A stretch of DNA of 64,000 nucleotides from Clusia tigrina (GCA_920105625.2 OV050031.1:1715501-1779500); one strand, 5' to 3'; positions 21,558-35,927 are shown, counted from the stretch's first letter. A program made the numbers and translations. The notes: generated by a model from the letters alone, not told the origin.

Positions 21558-24445
21558 GACCCCGAGTTTGTTAATTAATCGAATGTAAAGACGGTTCATT
21601 TTAAGTTTAAGGTAAAAGAAAATCTATATATGTTGAGCACATCATCAGAGCATCAATCCTTTTCATTTTGCGTACGGTCGCTTGGCGTGCCACTGCGACA
21701 TCAAATGCCGCTCCAGAGGTGCTATTGCTTTCAGCAGAAGCACCTACTTGTTGTCATCAATTAGGTAACAAGCGCACGCAACCGATAAATATCGTACGAG
21801 TGAGTCTAGCCGCGCATATGGAGCCGCAATCAAAGCGGAGTAGAATCTGGTTAATCCGTTTAATCTGTTGAATTTTTTCTTGGCGACGACTACGCTGGTA
21901 CATCATAATTTATAACTGAGTGCGAGGAAGGCGCTCCGGTGTGCACTCGAATGAATGGCGCACCTTGCAGCACCAGCAAATTAAGTATCAAAATATACGA
22001 CCAATTTGCTGATTAAACAAAACATGCAATTAATTTTAAGTTTTGTTCCGTTGGGGAAACATGTCGCCACAGTTAACGAGATGAAAATTTATGGCCACCA
22101 GGGACAAATGAAAGGAGAAGCACTCAGTGTTGGCAGCACAGCAGGGAAGTGTGAATGCAAAATAAAATGAAATAGAATGATTGAAATTCCACTGATTCCT
22201 TAAGAATGATGCCTGATCCTAAAGAAGAATTATTTCAAGACGCACGATAAAGAAAAACAGTTGTTTAGTCAGGCGTATACCGAGCTCGTATGTAATTCTA
22301 ATACGATACTTGTGAATACCTGCCACAGCCTCCAAAAGTACACCTTCTCATTCTCGTCGTCCGTAAACATGTTTTGGAATTGGCAGCCAACATGGGGTCT
22401 ATTGCGTACTGAATTCATTGCAGTCAGTTGAAGAGTAAAATATTGAATTAAAAAAGTTAATACCAGAAATAAAAATGAATTTAGCCCGGAGCCAGTTGGC
22501 TCAGTTCTTTGCCGTAGTGGCGAGAACCTGCCAACAAAGGCAGCAGGAGAGTGAACATGGCGACATTGCGAATGTGGAGAATCTGTGAACTGGGCTGCGA
22601 GTTCGCACACACACACACGAGCAACAGCCTGATCGCGATATCGAACACATGCAACTGATGCGACAACAGTCGCCAAAGTGTTTAACCTCCTGTCCCTCAG
22701 CACGAGGAGGACAACATTGCGTACACACTGAAACCTCTCTGTGCATATTCGTTGCGAATGAGTTCTGCATTCGCAGGGAATGTGAGCCACTTCGTCAATA
22801 AAGAATAATGTGAAGCAGGTTGAAGTCGGTTTGGGTCGTTTGGGAAATTTCTTTCACCGTAGGAGATCCTAACAAATTATTTCAATAGACGAAAAGTCAT
22901 GTACACCTCAACTCTGTGCCGGTTATTTATGGGAGCAGGTAATTAAAATATATACCAGATATAAATAGAAATATAAGTCAACTACTATTGACTTGGTGGA
23001 GATATTTCGACTCCTCCATAGACACACTGCATGCATGGTATGAATTACGCTTATATTTTGCTTCGAGATCAGAACTCTCTCTAAACGCCAGTAGTCAGGA
23101 CCTTGGATTATCAGTGAGGTGACAGAAGGATTCTAGTAGGTTATGCAAGGTACCAGAGTCTTGGATGAAAATTCTTCGTAGGCCTGATGCTAGCTTTAGA
23201 AACTCCAAATCTAGGTGCTGCGACGCTCTAATTTCGATACCTATCTCGGCTTTTACTGAACCGAGTGCGGTTTCCACATACCAAGATTGACGTGTAAACA
23301 TTATGATAGTGATCGCCTCTTCGAAGAGGCTTCACTATTAATCGTTCGATGGTGTGTATTCCATAATGGATAAAGAAACAAATGAGCTCATTGGGATTCT
23401 AAAACGAATCTTTGCTCATTGAATTATGCCAAATCTGATCTTTGGCAGGTTATATTCTGCTTAAAGGTTCAACACTTTAATTTAACATGGTTTTTACGTG
23501 AAAAGTTATGATTTGGAAGAACATGATTGCTGTTTCGACACTGTATAAATAGTACACAAAAAGCATAGTGGACTGGACGGTCGGGGACTTACTTCTTTGA
23601 TTGTTTATTGATATTGAGAGAGCGTTCGGGAACGTTACTTCTGACTTAGAAACCTAAAGCGTGAAACAAGTGATGTATTACCAGTTGAATTGACACCACG
23701 TTCAGTACGGGGATTGATCACAGGCTGGAAATTAGAGGCAACAGTATCGCGGTTGTGGAGTCTTGGTATATAGAGGTGTAAGTTGCCGTCGTTCTTGACT
23801 CTCTAATATATTATGTATTGAAGTGAGTCGTAAGTGTATCATCATGGAACAAACTAATGCTAAACAAACTGATTCTAGAGTCCAATCTATATAAGGGCCT
23901 AATTTATACCAGGGACTAATCTATACAGAGGTTCTATTGGCTACTCTTTACAATGCCCCGCAAACTTTCATTGGATTCTACCTAAAATTTTGAGAAAAAG
24001 CTGGACTCTGTGGGTAAAGCAGGACAAATTATTTTTCAGGACTATGAAAAATCAGTCGTAAGATTTGTAATCTTTGATAGTGTAACGATTTATACCAAGT
24101 AACTGATAAGATAATATCGGGAACAAACATAAAATACCACAATGAACGTTCGTAGATTTTGGTAGTCACAAATTTTAATCCAGATGTCGATGATTGTACT
24201 TGATTTTACGTTAACCTTGTTTAATTTCCTTGAGTTTGGCTTGTTGTTGTTTCTCTCCTTATCTATAATTCATATTTGCGTATCATGAAAGAAGTTTCGG
24301 AAAGAAGTGAATTACGATGGAAAGCGTCTCTCTCTGATAAGATAAACGAATTGCCAAAATATTATCTAGGGCAGGTAAACAAAAGTGAACCAGTGCTCCA
24401 CTTTAAGTGGGCAAATTATGCAGCAGCGGCGAGTCACTCACTGGA
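21558..24445. other. Intergenic region between proteases 3 and 4
   Basis: About 2.9 kb without a confident gene. A candidate minus-strand exon at 22418-22320 is listed separately. A minus-strand open frame of about 68 codons at 23301-23095 has no recognised relatives. The rest is AT-rich and unremarkable. Confidence 0.45.
22320..22418 (-). CDS. Candidate first coding exon, unknown protein
   Basis: A minus-strand ATG in good context starts 33 codons, MNSVRNRPHVGCQF then NMFTDDENEKVYFWRLWQ, and ends exactly at a CAG/GTATTC donor in phase 0. The acidic then aromatic composition looks more protein-like than its surroundings. A pyrimidine-rich stretch upstream means it could instead be an internal exon entered at the CAG near 22411. 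No partner exon was recognised within the window, and I do not recognise the family. Low confidence. Confidence 0.2.
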
Positions 24446-24479
24446 TATAAAGAATCGTAGAATGCAGCACGGTGCAGTT
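24446..24479 (+). promoter_or_regulatory. Core promoter of protease gene 4 (TATA plus initiator)
   Basis: TATAAAG at 24446-24452 is followed by a TGCAGTTT initiator whose A is at 24476, exactly 30 bp after the first T of the TATA box. The predicted 5' UTR is about 32 nt. Confidence 0.75.
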
Positions 24480-24507
24480 TTTAATGTTCGTCTGACTTTA
24501 AAGCAAC

Positions 24508-25477
<970 letters not shown>

Positions 25478-25524
25478 AGCTGTAAAATTCTCCGCAAATT
25501 GCAATATGTACTTCAAAAAATAAA

Positions 25525-26441
25525 GCTTGAAATTGTTTAGAAAACTACAACAATTCTACTTGTGAGCCGTGAGTTGTGAGCTGTGAGTTGTGGCCAAGAT
25601 GAGCGCTGAAGATGCTTTCTGCAAATACTGTTAAACCAATAAACTTGTTAAAGCGCAGCCCAGGGCGGCGTCCGGCCGCCTCACGTAGTTTATTTGTACT
25701 CAAACACTAATTAAAAATCTTGTCCGCCGTTCGCTTTGAATACTTTAGTTTTTAGTGCGCAGCATTAGACGCTTGGCGCTGCACCAACACCCGACCCGGC
25801 CGAGGCTAAACGCAAAAGAAAAACAATTTATCGCACATTTGGCTCACTTTTTTATGTTTATGTGCTTTGGCGGACATTACACGCTCAGGTTGGTCTGCTT
25901 GACGCAAGGAAATCCGATATTCGATTTTATTCACATACAACAAATGTGAATGCAAACATTTTTATGTGCAGCCTTAACGTGTGTCTTTGCGGGGAGAGAC
26001 TGAAAATGATGTTTGCAATTACGAAAACCACGCGGAATCGCTGAAGCAAGTTGACACAGTGACGTAAAAAGGATTTCATGTTGGTCAAGAAATCACACGC
26101 GAAAGTCAACACTTTCCTTAAAATTTGGATAAAGACGGAATTGGTTCATTTTGTGGCTTAGTACGGGTCCGTAACTCGATTTTGAATAGTGGTATAATTG
26201 TACACCGATATCTTAAAATACATTCATATATTCATACTTTTGAATGCTTTCCGTGAAAATCTGTGAAAGTCTATCAAATAATCTCCTACAGATCCATCGC
26301 TATGTTCATGAAGCATGCCATGAAGAAGGCAGCGTGTCTGGTGATCTCGAAATTAATATTTCTATTCAAAGACAGAACTACAGAAGTGTTTAGTTATTCA
26401 CTCAAAGAGGCTGTGATATCCCGCATGTCGCGTATACTTAA
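25525..26441. other. Intergenic region right of the protease cluster
   Basis: A GTGAGCTGTGAGTTGTG simple stretch near 25560-25592 and otherwise unique AT-rich DNA. No gene is seen here, and none is recognised from here to the right end of the window. Confidence 0.5.
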
Positions 26442-26577
26442 AGCAGTCAAAAGCCTCTGGAATAGCCTCACTATTCTTTTGAGAACGGTATGAAAAACTG
26501 GGGGTGAACAGCAGTCAAAAGCCTTTGGAATAGCTTCACTAGTCTTTTGAGAACGGTATGAACAACTGGGGCTAAAC
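26442..26577. repeat. 68-bp tandem duplication
   Basis: Two adjacent copies starting AGCAGTCAAAAGCC, each containing TTTTGAGAACGGTATGAA. They differ at about ten positions. Confidence 0.85.
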
Positions 26578-26914
26578 AGAGTCAGCAAAAGCTCGGCCTA
26601 TCGATCATTTAGGTCTAAGGAGTTTCTAACACCTCTTGGTATCAGAAAAGTTAGCTCAGGGTTTGTGGTGCATTTTCCACAAAATTTTTCTTAACTTACA
26701 TGTGTGTTAAAGCCAGGCTTATATAAAAAGTTGTCCTAGTATCCTTTCAATTTTCTAGCATTTGTTCTTATTAATAAAACAACCATAAGGAAACTGGGCG
26801 TGTTCGAGGAGAATATTCACAACATTTTATACAGTTTCTAAGTGTTTAAACCCGACTTCATGTACAATTTTATTCAAGGAGTTCCTCTTGTTTTCAAAAT
26901 ATGGTGTGGGGAAA

Positions 26915-27016
26915 GTAGGCGTGTAACCAGTAAGCGTGTAACCAGTAGGCGTGAAACAAGTAGGCGTATAACCAGTAGGCGTACAACCAGTTGGTGTATA
27001 ACCAGTAGATGTGTGG
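26915..27016. repeat. 15-bp minisatellite, 7 units
   Basis: Units GTAGGCGTGTAACCA with scattered substitutions. The period is a multiple of three, so one frame reads as an Arg/Thr/Ser-rich string; that is not evidence of a gene. Confidence 0.9.
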
Positions 27017-27064
27017 AAGGTGTTTAAGCTTAATTTTATCTAAATCTTAAATCAAATTTAATCT

Positions 27065-27352
27065 TATCGCTTTGGTGCCCCATTTCATACAAGCCTGACA
27101 GAGCTGTCATCCAATAATATTAGGGACATAGCAAGGTTCATCAAAGTATCAGGATGGTTTCCTGCAACATGACGGGGGAGTCGTGCCTTTCCTGGCGCTG
27201 TCCTTGCGCTGACTATCACCATCCCAGGTAAGAGAACTTTTTAGTCAGTGCTTGAACGGCGCCACACCGTGGTATCACAATGGGCCATTATGTGTGCTCA
27301 AGTATGCTTTTGGCAAACTGGGCGGCCACTCCTACCTACCTACCTATCTTTC
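27065..27352 (+). mobile_element. 5'-truncated LINE 3' end
   Basis: The plus strand reads LTELSSNNIRDIARFIKVSG and WFPAT to a TGA, the C terminus of the ORF2 family seen at 3436-3804. The 3' UTR has GGCGCTGTCCTTGCGCTGAC, CACCGTGGTATCACAATGGG and GGCGGCCACTCC and ends in (TACC)n. A frameshift upstream shows decay. Confidence 0.8.
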
Positions 27353-27857
27353 AAAATATAATATTTTTAACAAAGTGGGTGTATGGAAAATGGGCATGTT
27401 TGTGGTCCAAATAGCCCCAGAGACTATACAACTCAGGTGTTCAACCTATATGTAAAAGGTTAGCTCACTATCTCTGTCTCTTCTAGGTCTGTTTTCCTTT
27501 CAAGAAGTTAAGACAAGCTGTCAGATATGACTAAACCGACTACCTGCCACACCTCCTAATTGACATGCGTTGGTAGTGACTTATTCAACAAAAACTTATC
27601 AGTATATCCAGGACGCTGTTAAAGCAAATATGAGAGCATGGGCGATGGGAAACACCATGAGACAATGTATGAATTGTAAATTATGGGGACATGGGAGCAG
27701 TGTTTTAAGCACAAGGACTCATTTTTTTATAAAGCTTAATCCAAACTCATTGATACACTTTATAATGGCAAGGACTACAATTTTGTCTGTTCATTGTTCG
27801 AGAAAACAGCAATAAATGCAAATAAACCTCTTTATAAGATTTACCCAGTCAGGACCT

Positions 27858-28054
27858 GATACTAGGCATTGGAGAACCGGATACTTGGCATTAGAGAACG
27901 GGGTACTAGGCATTAGAGGGATACTAGGCATTAGAGGGATACTAGGCATTAGAGGGATAATAGGCATTTGAGGGATACTAGGCATTAGAGGGATACTAGG
28001 CATTAGAGGACGGGATACTAGGCATTAGAGAGATACTAGGCATTAAAGAACGGG
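27858..28054. repeat. 18-bp minisatellite, about 10 units
   Basis: Units GGGATACTAGGCATTAGA, with 21-22 bp variants carrying GAAC or GAC at the edges. Confidence 0.92.
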
Positions 28055-30281
28055 CACATATTCACTGAGCCATGCGGAGCTCATAAATAATTTAATGGTT
28101 AAACATATTAATGCAATGAAGAAATGACTTTGAACAATGATTGGCATCATTATTATAAAAACTGTCTGAAGAAAAATTGCATTTAGAGAACTTTTGCAAG
28201 GAGAATGCGGCAAGTTTCTCGCTTTCCTCAAGCACTCCAATAGGTGGGTAACCTGTTCCAACGCCATTGCATGGGTAAATGCACCATAAAAGGATAAATG
28301 CTGTTGACTTTGTTTAAATGACATTCAGTTTGACCCACTGTTCCTTAGTGGGATAGATTTGTGTTTAGGTGTTGGGTGTGAAAATCAATCCTGCTATACT
28401 CTAAAATGGCATTAAACAATTTCAAGGTGTTGGATTTTATTGCAAACCTTCTCCAGTTATATGTGTGCGAAGATGTGAGCGTTTCTCGCACCAGGACCGC
28501 TGATTTGTAGTATAATTTTTGTGATTTACACTATCAATCAAAAGCTGGTGGCTTGCGCTTGCGCTTGCGCTTATTTACTGCCAAGCAGACGGCAAAGTTG
28601 CGCACATAAATTCATTTAAATCAATCAATTCAATTTGTTTGCCAATAAAATTTAAATGAGTATTTCATTTAAACAAATTAAAATCGACCTAGTTGAATGT
28701 CGTCGAATGAGGATGGCGTCCACTGGATTCCGCCATCATATCACCACCACATAAAAATGCCTTCGTTTTTCTACTTCACTACTCTCCAAGCGATCATCAA
28801 AAACAATTGAAGCTGATTCCGCAACTGCATCTTTGGCCACAAGTTTTGTGCGACCGCGTATTTATAGTTTATTTCATGTAAGTTTAGCAACCGCCTCATG
28901 CGCAGTCAGAGCATTTCTACTTGCAGCCGTCTTGTGGTTGTGAATTTCAAGCCGAGCGCCACAATAACCTGCGCAGCAGAGTGCAGACTTTATGTGAAAA
29001 GGCCACATTGTGCGTTCATGAGCACTGAGTGTCTGTGTGTAGTACGCATGCATGTGTAACACTCAGATTTCTTGCTTCCATCTTTGCATTCAACAGAAAA
29101 TGATTAAACCATTCGGAATACTTTCCTCAAAATAATGCTTATGTCACACCTCGAAACTGCAATTTGTGTTGTTATTGTTTCTATCAGAGTAAGCACAATT
29201 AATTGCATTTTTGTCTGTGATATTTTTTCGAGGTTTTCTAAAGACCGCCAGGATCATGATCATATTAGTTAAGAGGTGAAGTCATTTCATAAAGGGAAAC
29301 ATATACCAAAATAGAGCAAAAACAATTCGAATTCAAAGCTTCTGCAACAAAGTGGAACATCATCATAAAGCTGCGAAAGTAAACCGCCGTAGTATCCAAA
29401 TGAGCAGACAATACATACTGACTTTTCTTATACAGGGAAGGGGGTGGGGGCATGTTATATTGGCTGTTCGGTTGTTATTATTGCCTTTGTCAATTAAAAT
29501 CAAATAAATGTATTTGTTGGTTGACATTCGCTGTCGGTTCGTTCACTGATTTCACATGTAGCGGCGGTCACTCCTGAACCAGCGCAATCAATGCAATAAC
29601 CCAGAACTCGGAAACATTGCTTAGTCATAGTGGCAATGACAGTAGCATTGGAGGCCTTTTGTGTGTACAGTAAAAGACAATTAACACAGACAAAAAGTGT
29701 GGTCTACAAGTATACGAGCGTAATATAATTTGCTTACTTGAAGAGGCTGTGAATATGACGATACTATAATATGACGAAATAGCCAGTTCAGTAGTATTGA
29801 GCCAAAAGATTCGCTGCTTTCCTATTTTGTCTTGCCTAACGCTATAAGGACAGTTGTGAATTGAATATTGCACTTTTGATGAAATTGATTTAGAAACCAA
29901 AATGAAAACTGTTGTATTAAATTGAACTATTCCTTAAGTGAATTTCTCTTAAATTGAACCACCATTTCCAAGGCAAATTATCCAACAAAGGTTTTAAAAT
30001 TGCTTCGAATCAATCCAGTGATTCGAAAAACTGCCAATTGTGTAATTTTCGTAATAATGCCTTTATTTATGTGTAGTAGAATTGCTAGTGTACCATCACA
30101 AACAAAGAAAGGAACAACAAGGAGAGAAAGGATATGTCAATGCAGATGACTTCCTGACCGTTACGATGCACTGCGAATTATGGTTGACTTTGCTTACTTG
30201 GGAATTACTTATTTTTTGTTAGTAACAAACGACATGCTGAAATGTTTAAACTGTCTGTGACATTGACTGACCTCTAATGCA
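28055..30281. other. Intergenic DNA
   Basis: No gene. A GCGCTT triplication occurs near 28556-28572, and a looser copy of the AATCCAGTGAT dispersed repeat occurs near 29975-30015. Confidence 0.4.
29975..30015. repeat. AATCCAGTGAT dispersed repeat, copy 3
   Basis: AGGTTTTAAAATTGCTTCGA followed by ATCAATCCAGTGATTCGAA. The reverse complement near 48505-48550 has the same arrangement. Confidence 0.5.
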
Positions 30282-30291
30282 TTGATCAGTA

Positions 30292-30656
<365 letters not shown>

Positions 30657-30674
30657 TTGATCAGTATAGTTATT

Positions 30675-30715
30675 CCAGAAACATATATAATATAATAATA
30701 AATATATGTTTCTGG
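30675..30715. repeat. Short palindrome with CCAGAAACATATAT arms
   Basis: 14-bp perfect inverted arms around a 13-bp AT-only centre, 7 bp outside the right target duplication of the SINE. TTATT occurs on both sides. Confidence 0.6.
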
Positions 30716-31064
30716 TTATTCTTTGTGTAGGTCACTATTATATTTCTAATGGATTATTGCAGAGCGACCTACTTGCGAACTATACCAGATATTGTGATAC
30801 CTGTAATCACAGACAATTTATCAACTTGAGAAACGGATTGTGTAAGACTAAAGTCGCTGCTTAAATCACAGAGGTAATCGGTCAACTTAGTCGATATCAA
30901 CGTTGTTGTCAGTACTGGTTACCAGAAAGTAACTGCTAAACTCAACACTCTCTATTACTGACCCTTATAGTTCAGGAAGAAAAGTTTCCAATAGTGATTC
31001 ACTATATGGTATAATGTGAAATGCTTTCTGCATCTGAACAGATTACTAAAATAGTATTATTAGT

Positions 31065-31343
31065 CTAGGTAGATAGGATTAAGTGGCTGTCAAGGTCATG
31101 AACACTCGGCAGGAAGGCACACTTAAGTCATACGTTCCTATTGTGATACCAGAAATTCCTACTGTGATACCAGATATTTGGGAACAAGAAGTGTACTTTC
31201 TCGGAGATTGTATGGAGTCTTACCACAGCCACTGAGAGCTGGACGAATCTCAACAAGTCTTTTACGTTGATTAGTTTGAGATCGTCCAGGTTATTAAAGA
31301 GTGGGTACCCTAGGGTACCCCAGAGAGAGATGGACAGTGACAA
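31065..31343 (-). mobile_element. Old LINE 3' end fragment
   Basis: The minus strand reads WGTLGYPLFNNLDDLKLINV then KDLLRFVQ, aligning with the LGS..F..LTELS..NIKD block of the other LINE ends. It is followed by degraded GTGATACC motifs (one duplicated) and a CCTATCTACCTAG tail. It is more diverged than the other copies. Confidence 0.6.
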
Positions 31344-31560
31344 AGTACATGGACAATCGTCTCTTCTTCATACTATTCTTGGCAGCTCCAATAGGAATTC
31401 CGCGCGCCGAGTTGTGGTCTAGTGACACGGCAAGCAAAAAGACTGTGTCCTATCAAAACAGCCAGAATAGAGCTAACATGTTGCCTGTTCAAGAATATTA
31501 ACTCTTTAGAGCGTCTGACATTAAATTATTCTAAATAAGCTTAAAGTTGTTGTGTACAAA

Positions 31561-31761
31561 AACCAAAGGATTCCACATATACCCAGACTACTCAGCAGCC
31601 TATTATAGGACTTTTCTACTATAATCAAACCAAAGGATTCCACATACACCCAGAGTCCCTAGCAGCCTATTATAGGACTTTTTACTATAATAAAACCAAA
31701 GGATTCCATATACACCTAGACTCCTTAGCAACTTATTAATGGACTTTTTTACTATAATAAT
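31561..31761. repeat. 67-bp tandem repeat, 3 units
   Basis: Units starting AACCAAAGGATTCCACATA and ending CTATTATAGGACTTTTTACT. A partial unit end recurs near 31815-31830. Confidence 0.9.
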
Positions 31762-34140
31762 ATTGATCAATTTATCAACTTAGAAGTTTTATTCATTATA
31801 CAATAAGCTGCAGTTCTCTATTATAGGACTTTTTGCAGGCATCCAAACATATTTTACTCTATCCTTTCGGTACTAACACTGGATTAAAATCTCAACAAGT
31901 TAAGAAGTTCGAGATAAAATATTGATCAATTGAGAATGGATATTTATGTTTTTGTTCCAAATAAAGTAAAAAACCCCACTAAATTGTATAAATTTGTTTC
32001 GCTGAATTAAACTGAAGTTGCAGGTGTCGAAATTGGATGTAAAGCTGCATTTTGTATTCAAAATAACACAAAAATAATGGGAGAAAATAATTTACCAGGG
32101 AAAACTGAAAATTAAGGTCTCTTCTGTGCGCACCTGCATTGATTCGAAACCGATGCATTTTGATTTCCCATTATAATGAATTGCAACAGCAACAAAAACA
32201 ACACAAAAATAAGTTCACCCAGCGAATGCGCTGAGGCGAAACTGCCAGTGCAAAAAGGCAAAATGCAAAATGCAAAATGGAAACAAAAGGAAAGATTGCA
32301 TTGTCAAAGTTCATGGTTTAAGAACGTGCTGCGCTTTTGGTCAAGCAAAGCATTGAGCAAGCCGGCGGCTCATATGCGGCAACAACCACACTCAGCAGTA
32401 GCCGCTGCGTACTCACTGGTCGGCAGATAGACTTACTCGTACTATTGACATTTGTGCGCTGATGCCATTTCGACCTCACGCGCCTTGGCAGATCTGTGCA
32501 GCGCTTCGTGACGAATGCAAGTTTTGTTAATTACATGCGCCGCTGGAGAAAATTTCAGCTTTTATGATTGTGTGCAGAACTAAATTTTTAATAAATGCAG
32601 ACGCGTATGTGCTGCGCCGCCTCGGCACGTGCTCTCAATACTATTGCACGATGGGTTCACTTCCACTTTGGAAGCAGTCTGAAACTGCAGGAGCACACAA
32701 AGAAACACAAACTTAAATCATATTTCGTAGATATTTATTTTTCTGTTTTATTTTCTTTATTAAAATCCTTCGACCATTTAAAAACCACCATAAATCATTT
32801 TCACACATAAAACAGTCGAAGCACGACACGAAGTGTCAACTGTCACGCGCAAAGTGGAGCTACCATAAAACACAAAATTTGTTTGAAAACACACAAAACA
32901 AAAACAACGCCGGACTCTTGCCTTCAAGACACGTTGGAATACTTCCAATCAGCGGCGAACCTGACGCTGCTGTCAAGCTCCTATTGACCAAAGCAGAGGC
33001 CTCCACGGAAAAAGCAGCAAACGTTGCGGCTTAAAAGCCACTCAGGAAGCAGCTGCAAAAGCGGTTTTAGTGCCACAACGCAAAACGTAAAAATGATAAA
33101 TTGCCCGACGTTGCCAGTTCGATGTTGGCGATTTTTTTACTTACCCTGCGACAATAACGGCCCCACCGGCCAAACATACACAAACAAACACAAACACACA
33201 CACACTCTCACACTCATACATGTCCAGCGTTTGGCCATGTCGTGCCCAAAATAGTGTTAGATGTACTCACTCGTACAATTTGTTCATTAGGCGCTCGAAG
33301 CGCCACTTTGTTGCTGGACGGTTGTCCTCCTGCTGCACACACAAAAAGCCACCTCGTCGATACTCGGGGACTCTTCACAGATTTCATGTTAATTGAAAAC
33401 TGTTTGCTAATGTCGCTTATCGCTCTTATCGCGTGTTGTGGCATGCAGCAGCCAACACATTCAACATTCTCACCACTCTCACACTCGTACCTGCCACTCC
33501 TTCTACCGGCTCTAGTGCTGGCGTTGCTGCGGCTGCGGCTGCTGCTGGTGCTGGTGCTATCAGCATGTTTTGTACATCTCTTCAAAACGAAAACTTTGAC
33601 AATTTTTAAACATGAAACGCACTTAAAATTATCGTCTTGTTGCTCGTGGACATTACATACTTAAATTTTATAATACTCGCACATTTTTCAAATAGTTGTA
33701 TCTGAGTGGTGGAAGAAAGCTGCCCATGACTAAGGTACGACAATAAAGCTTAAGCGGGAAAAGAACACAGGAAGTTTTTTATATAATGCATCCACCAGTT
33801 TCTTATAATGCATCCACCAGGAAGTGTTTAAATAATGCATCCACACCATAATTGTCCGAGCGTTCGAATAAAAACTATACTATTGTGTTCTATATATTGC
33901 CCTACTGTTGAAGCCTTGGTCGTAACGTTTTAAGTTTAGTGATAGAAGTGTCCGGAAGATTACCCACTCCGTTAATTAACTGAATAATTAGAATACCAAA
34001 AGGAAATAGGCAAAAGACTTACATTGCAAAATTCAACTATAAAGAAAGGGTATGAACGTAAGAGTGCTAGATCGTAGTTTAATAATATACAAAGGGCCTT
34101 TCCATTTGTTTCATTATAGCTCAGATCTCCCAATAAAGTA
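31762..34140. other. Intergenic DNA
   Basis: No gene recognised. The GC-richer part at 32150-33700 gives overlapping open frames on both strands without family resemblance. Three GCATCCACCA motifs lie at about 33787-33846. Confidence 0.4.
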
Positions 34141-34185
34141 AAACGTTCTAATCTCAATGTATAATGACACCCTAGCCAAAACAAA

Positions 34186-34338
34186 GGTCAAACACATCCT
34201 GCGCTTTATTAGGACTTCGAAATGGTTCGACGTGTGAATCGGAGGTGTGTTGTTGCGCGGTGGTATCACAATGGATCCATGGTGGTCTGACTGAGCTGGT
34301 CCTTAGACCGGCTGCCACGTTCAGCTAACCTAACCTAA
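34186..34338 (+). mobile_element. 5'-truncated LINE with 15-bp target duplication
   Basis: CCTAGCCAAAACAAA flanks the element exactly (34171-34185 and 34339-34353). It begins inside ORF2, reading VKHILRFIRTSKWFDV to a TGA, then TGGTATCACAATGGATCC, GAGCTGGTCCTTAGACCGGC and an AACC-type tail. The perfect long duplication indicates a recent target-primed insertion. Confidence 0.9.
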
Positions 34339-34440
34339 CCTAGCCAAAACAAACCAACCTCAAACAAAGATCCTATAATTGGCCTCTTCTGCAATTAAAC
34401 ATGCTGGAAAATCACTTTAAAGCTAGACAAATATAGTACA

Positions 34441-34628
34441 GAGTGAAAAAGGACTGAGGCAGCAGAGGGAACAAGGACTGAGGCAGCAGAGTGAACAAGG
34501 ACTGAGACAGCAGATTCAACAAGGACTGAGGCAGCAGAGGGAACAAGGACTGAGGCAGCAGAGTGAACAAGGACTGAGGCAGCAGATTCAACAAGGACTG
34601 AGGCAGCAGACGGAACAAGAACTGAGGA
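34441..34628. repeat. 24-bp minisatellite with 72-bp higher-order period
   Basis: Eight units of about 24 bp with the core ACAAGGACTGAGGCAGCAGA. The variable hexamers run GAGGGA, GAGTGA, GATTCA and then repeat in the same order, so a three-unit block was duplicated. Confidence 0.92.
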
Positions 34629-35663
34629 ACCCAAAAATGTCCCTTAGTGAAGCAGAACTAAATTGGGCATTATTTCAGAAGGTTGTTCAATAAAAGTCAC
34701 AGGTTCAAAAAATGCTTTTTGATAGAAGAATAGATTGGAACAAATGCATCGATACAAAGGGAACTTAATGAAATTACAAATTCAGAATTTAACTTTAGAA
34801 AGCAATCATAAAATCAATCAAAAATTCGATTGGTGCCAATTTCAGGGAGTCATATCGACAATATTACATACTATAGCAGGAACACCATGGTTAAATAGTT
34901 CCTTAATGATCATCCAAATAATAAATATGTACTGTATCTGGAACACCACGGTTCAATAGTTATAGCGGCATATTTAAGACCCTCAACGATCCTCCAAATA
35001 ATAAATATGTATGATACTTTGTGCCAACTCAACAAAAGCTCCTCAAAGGCATGGAAAGATTATCGGATAATACTCGGAGCAACCAACCTACTCGTACTTC
35101 AACAATCTTACAACAGATATTTATAGCAAACAGATTCACTAGGAAGAAAATTAAATGTCTTGTCTCTAATTTGTAATTTATTTATACTTATTGTGATATA
35201 TTCAAAAAATAATTATCTTTAAAGCAAGACAAGTCTTCAAGTTTTATATTGCAGTTGGTCGACCGGATCGGAAGTCTAGGTCTGAACCTGAGTTGTCACT
35301 TTATCACAATCTTGGTAGATGTACCAGCATTTTTACAAATTTACGAAGCTTCATTTTTTCATCATTTGAACAGAAAAAAATATACGGGGATTCTCATTTG
35401 TTCATCTTTAATACTTGTATTTTCTTATCCTTGTTTAAATTTTCTGAACAAACTGTGCAGCTGGGATCAGGAGTTCAATTTCTATCAAGACATTTCATTC
35501 TGAGCCTTCTTCTCTTCGAGATGAAACCCTTAATTTCTCATTTCCCGAAACACTTGCATACTAATAAAAATGTTCTTATCTGATGTAAAAAGAGATTCAG
35601 GATCTTCAGTGACAATGAGTTACATCATTTGTATTATGGGAATATCGAGAATCAGATATATTT

Positions 35664-35927
35664 TCAGGAGTAATTGGCCCAGAATGATATGAAGAGCTTT
35701 ACCTTTTGCAAGTAGGTGTTCCTTTCAAACATTAAGATAAACTCTGAAAGATTATTCAGACAAAATAAGTGTCCTAACAGGACACTGGCCCCTGGGTACT
35801 CAAGTCGCCTCAAATGACTTTTGCAGTAGTTGCATAGATGAGTAGGAGGGAGAGTATATTGAAAACCTGATCTGCACGAAAAACATTTGGACAAAAGTGT
35901 CCTCTTTCTGGACTCCCTGTGAGACAT
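35664..35927 (-). other. Unexplained 87-codon open frame beside a LINE end
   Basis: The reading has CX2C-like pairs (KCFSCRSG and LCNYCKSH) resembling a zinc-binding motif. It starts immediately next to the LINE fragment at 35935-36225. It could be a domesticated or transposon-derived frame or chance. No family is recognised. Confidence 0.2.

Noticed and set aside
27858..28054. CRISPR-like array of short repeats
   Set aside because: Units are directly adjacent with no unique spacers, and the genome is a fly; it is a minisatellite.
33214..33664. Open frames of 123 and 140 codons on opposite strands
   Set aside because: They overlap each other in a CTG/CAG-rich simple stretch and resemble no protein family.
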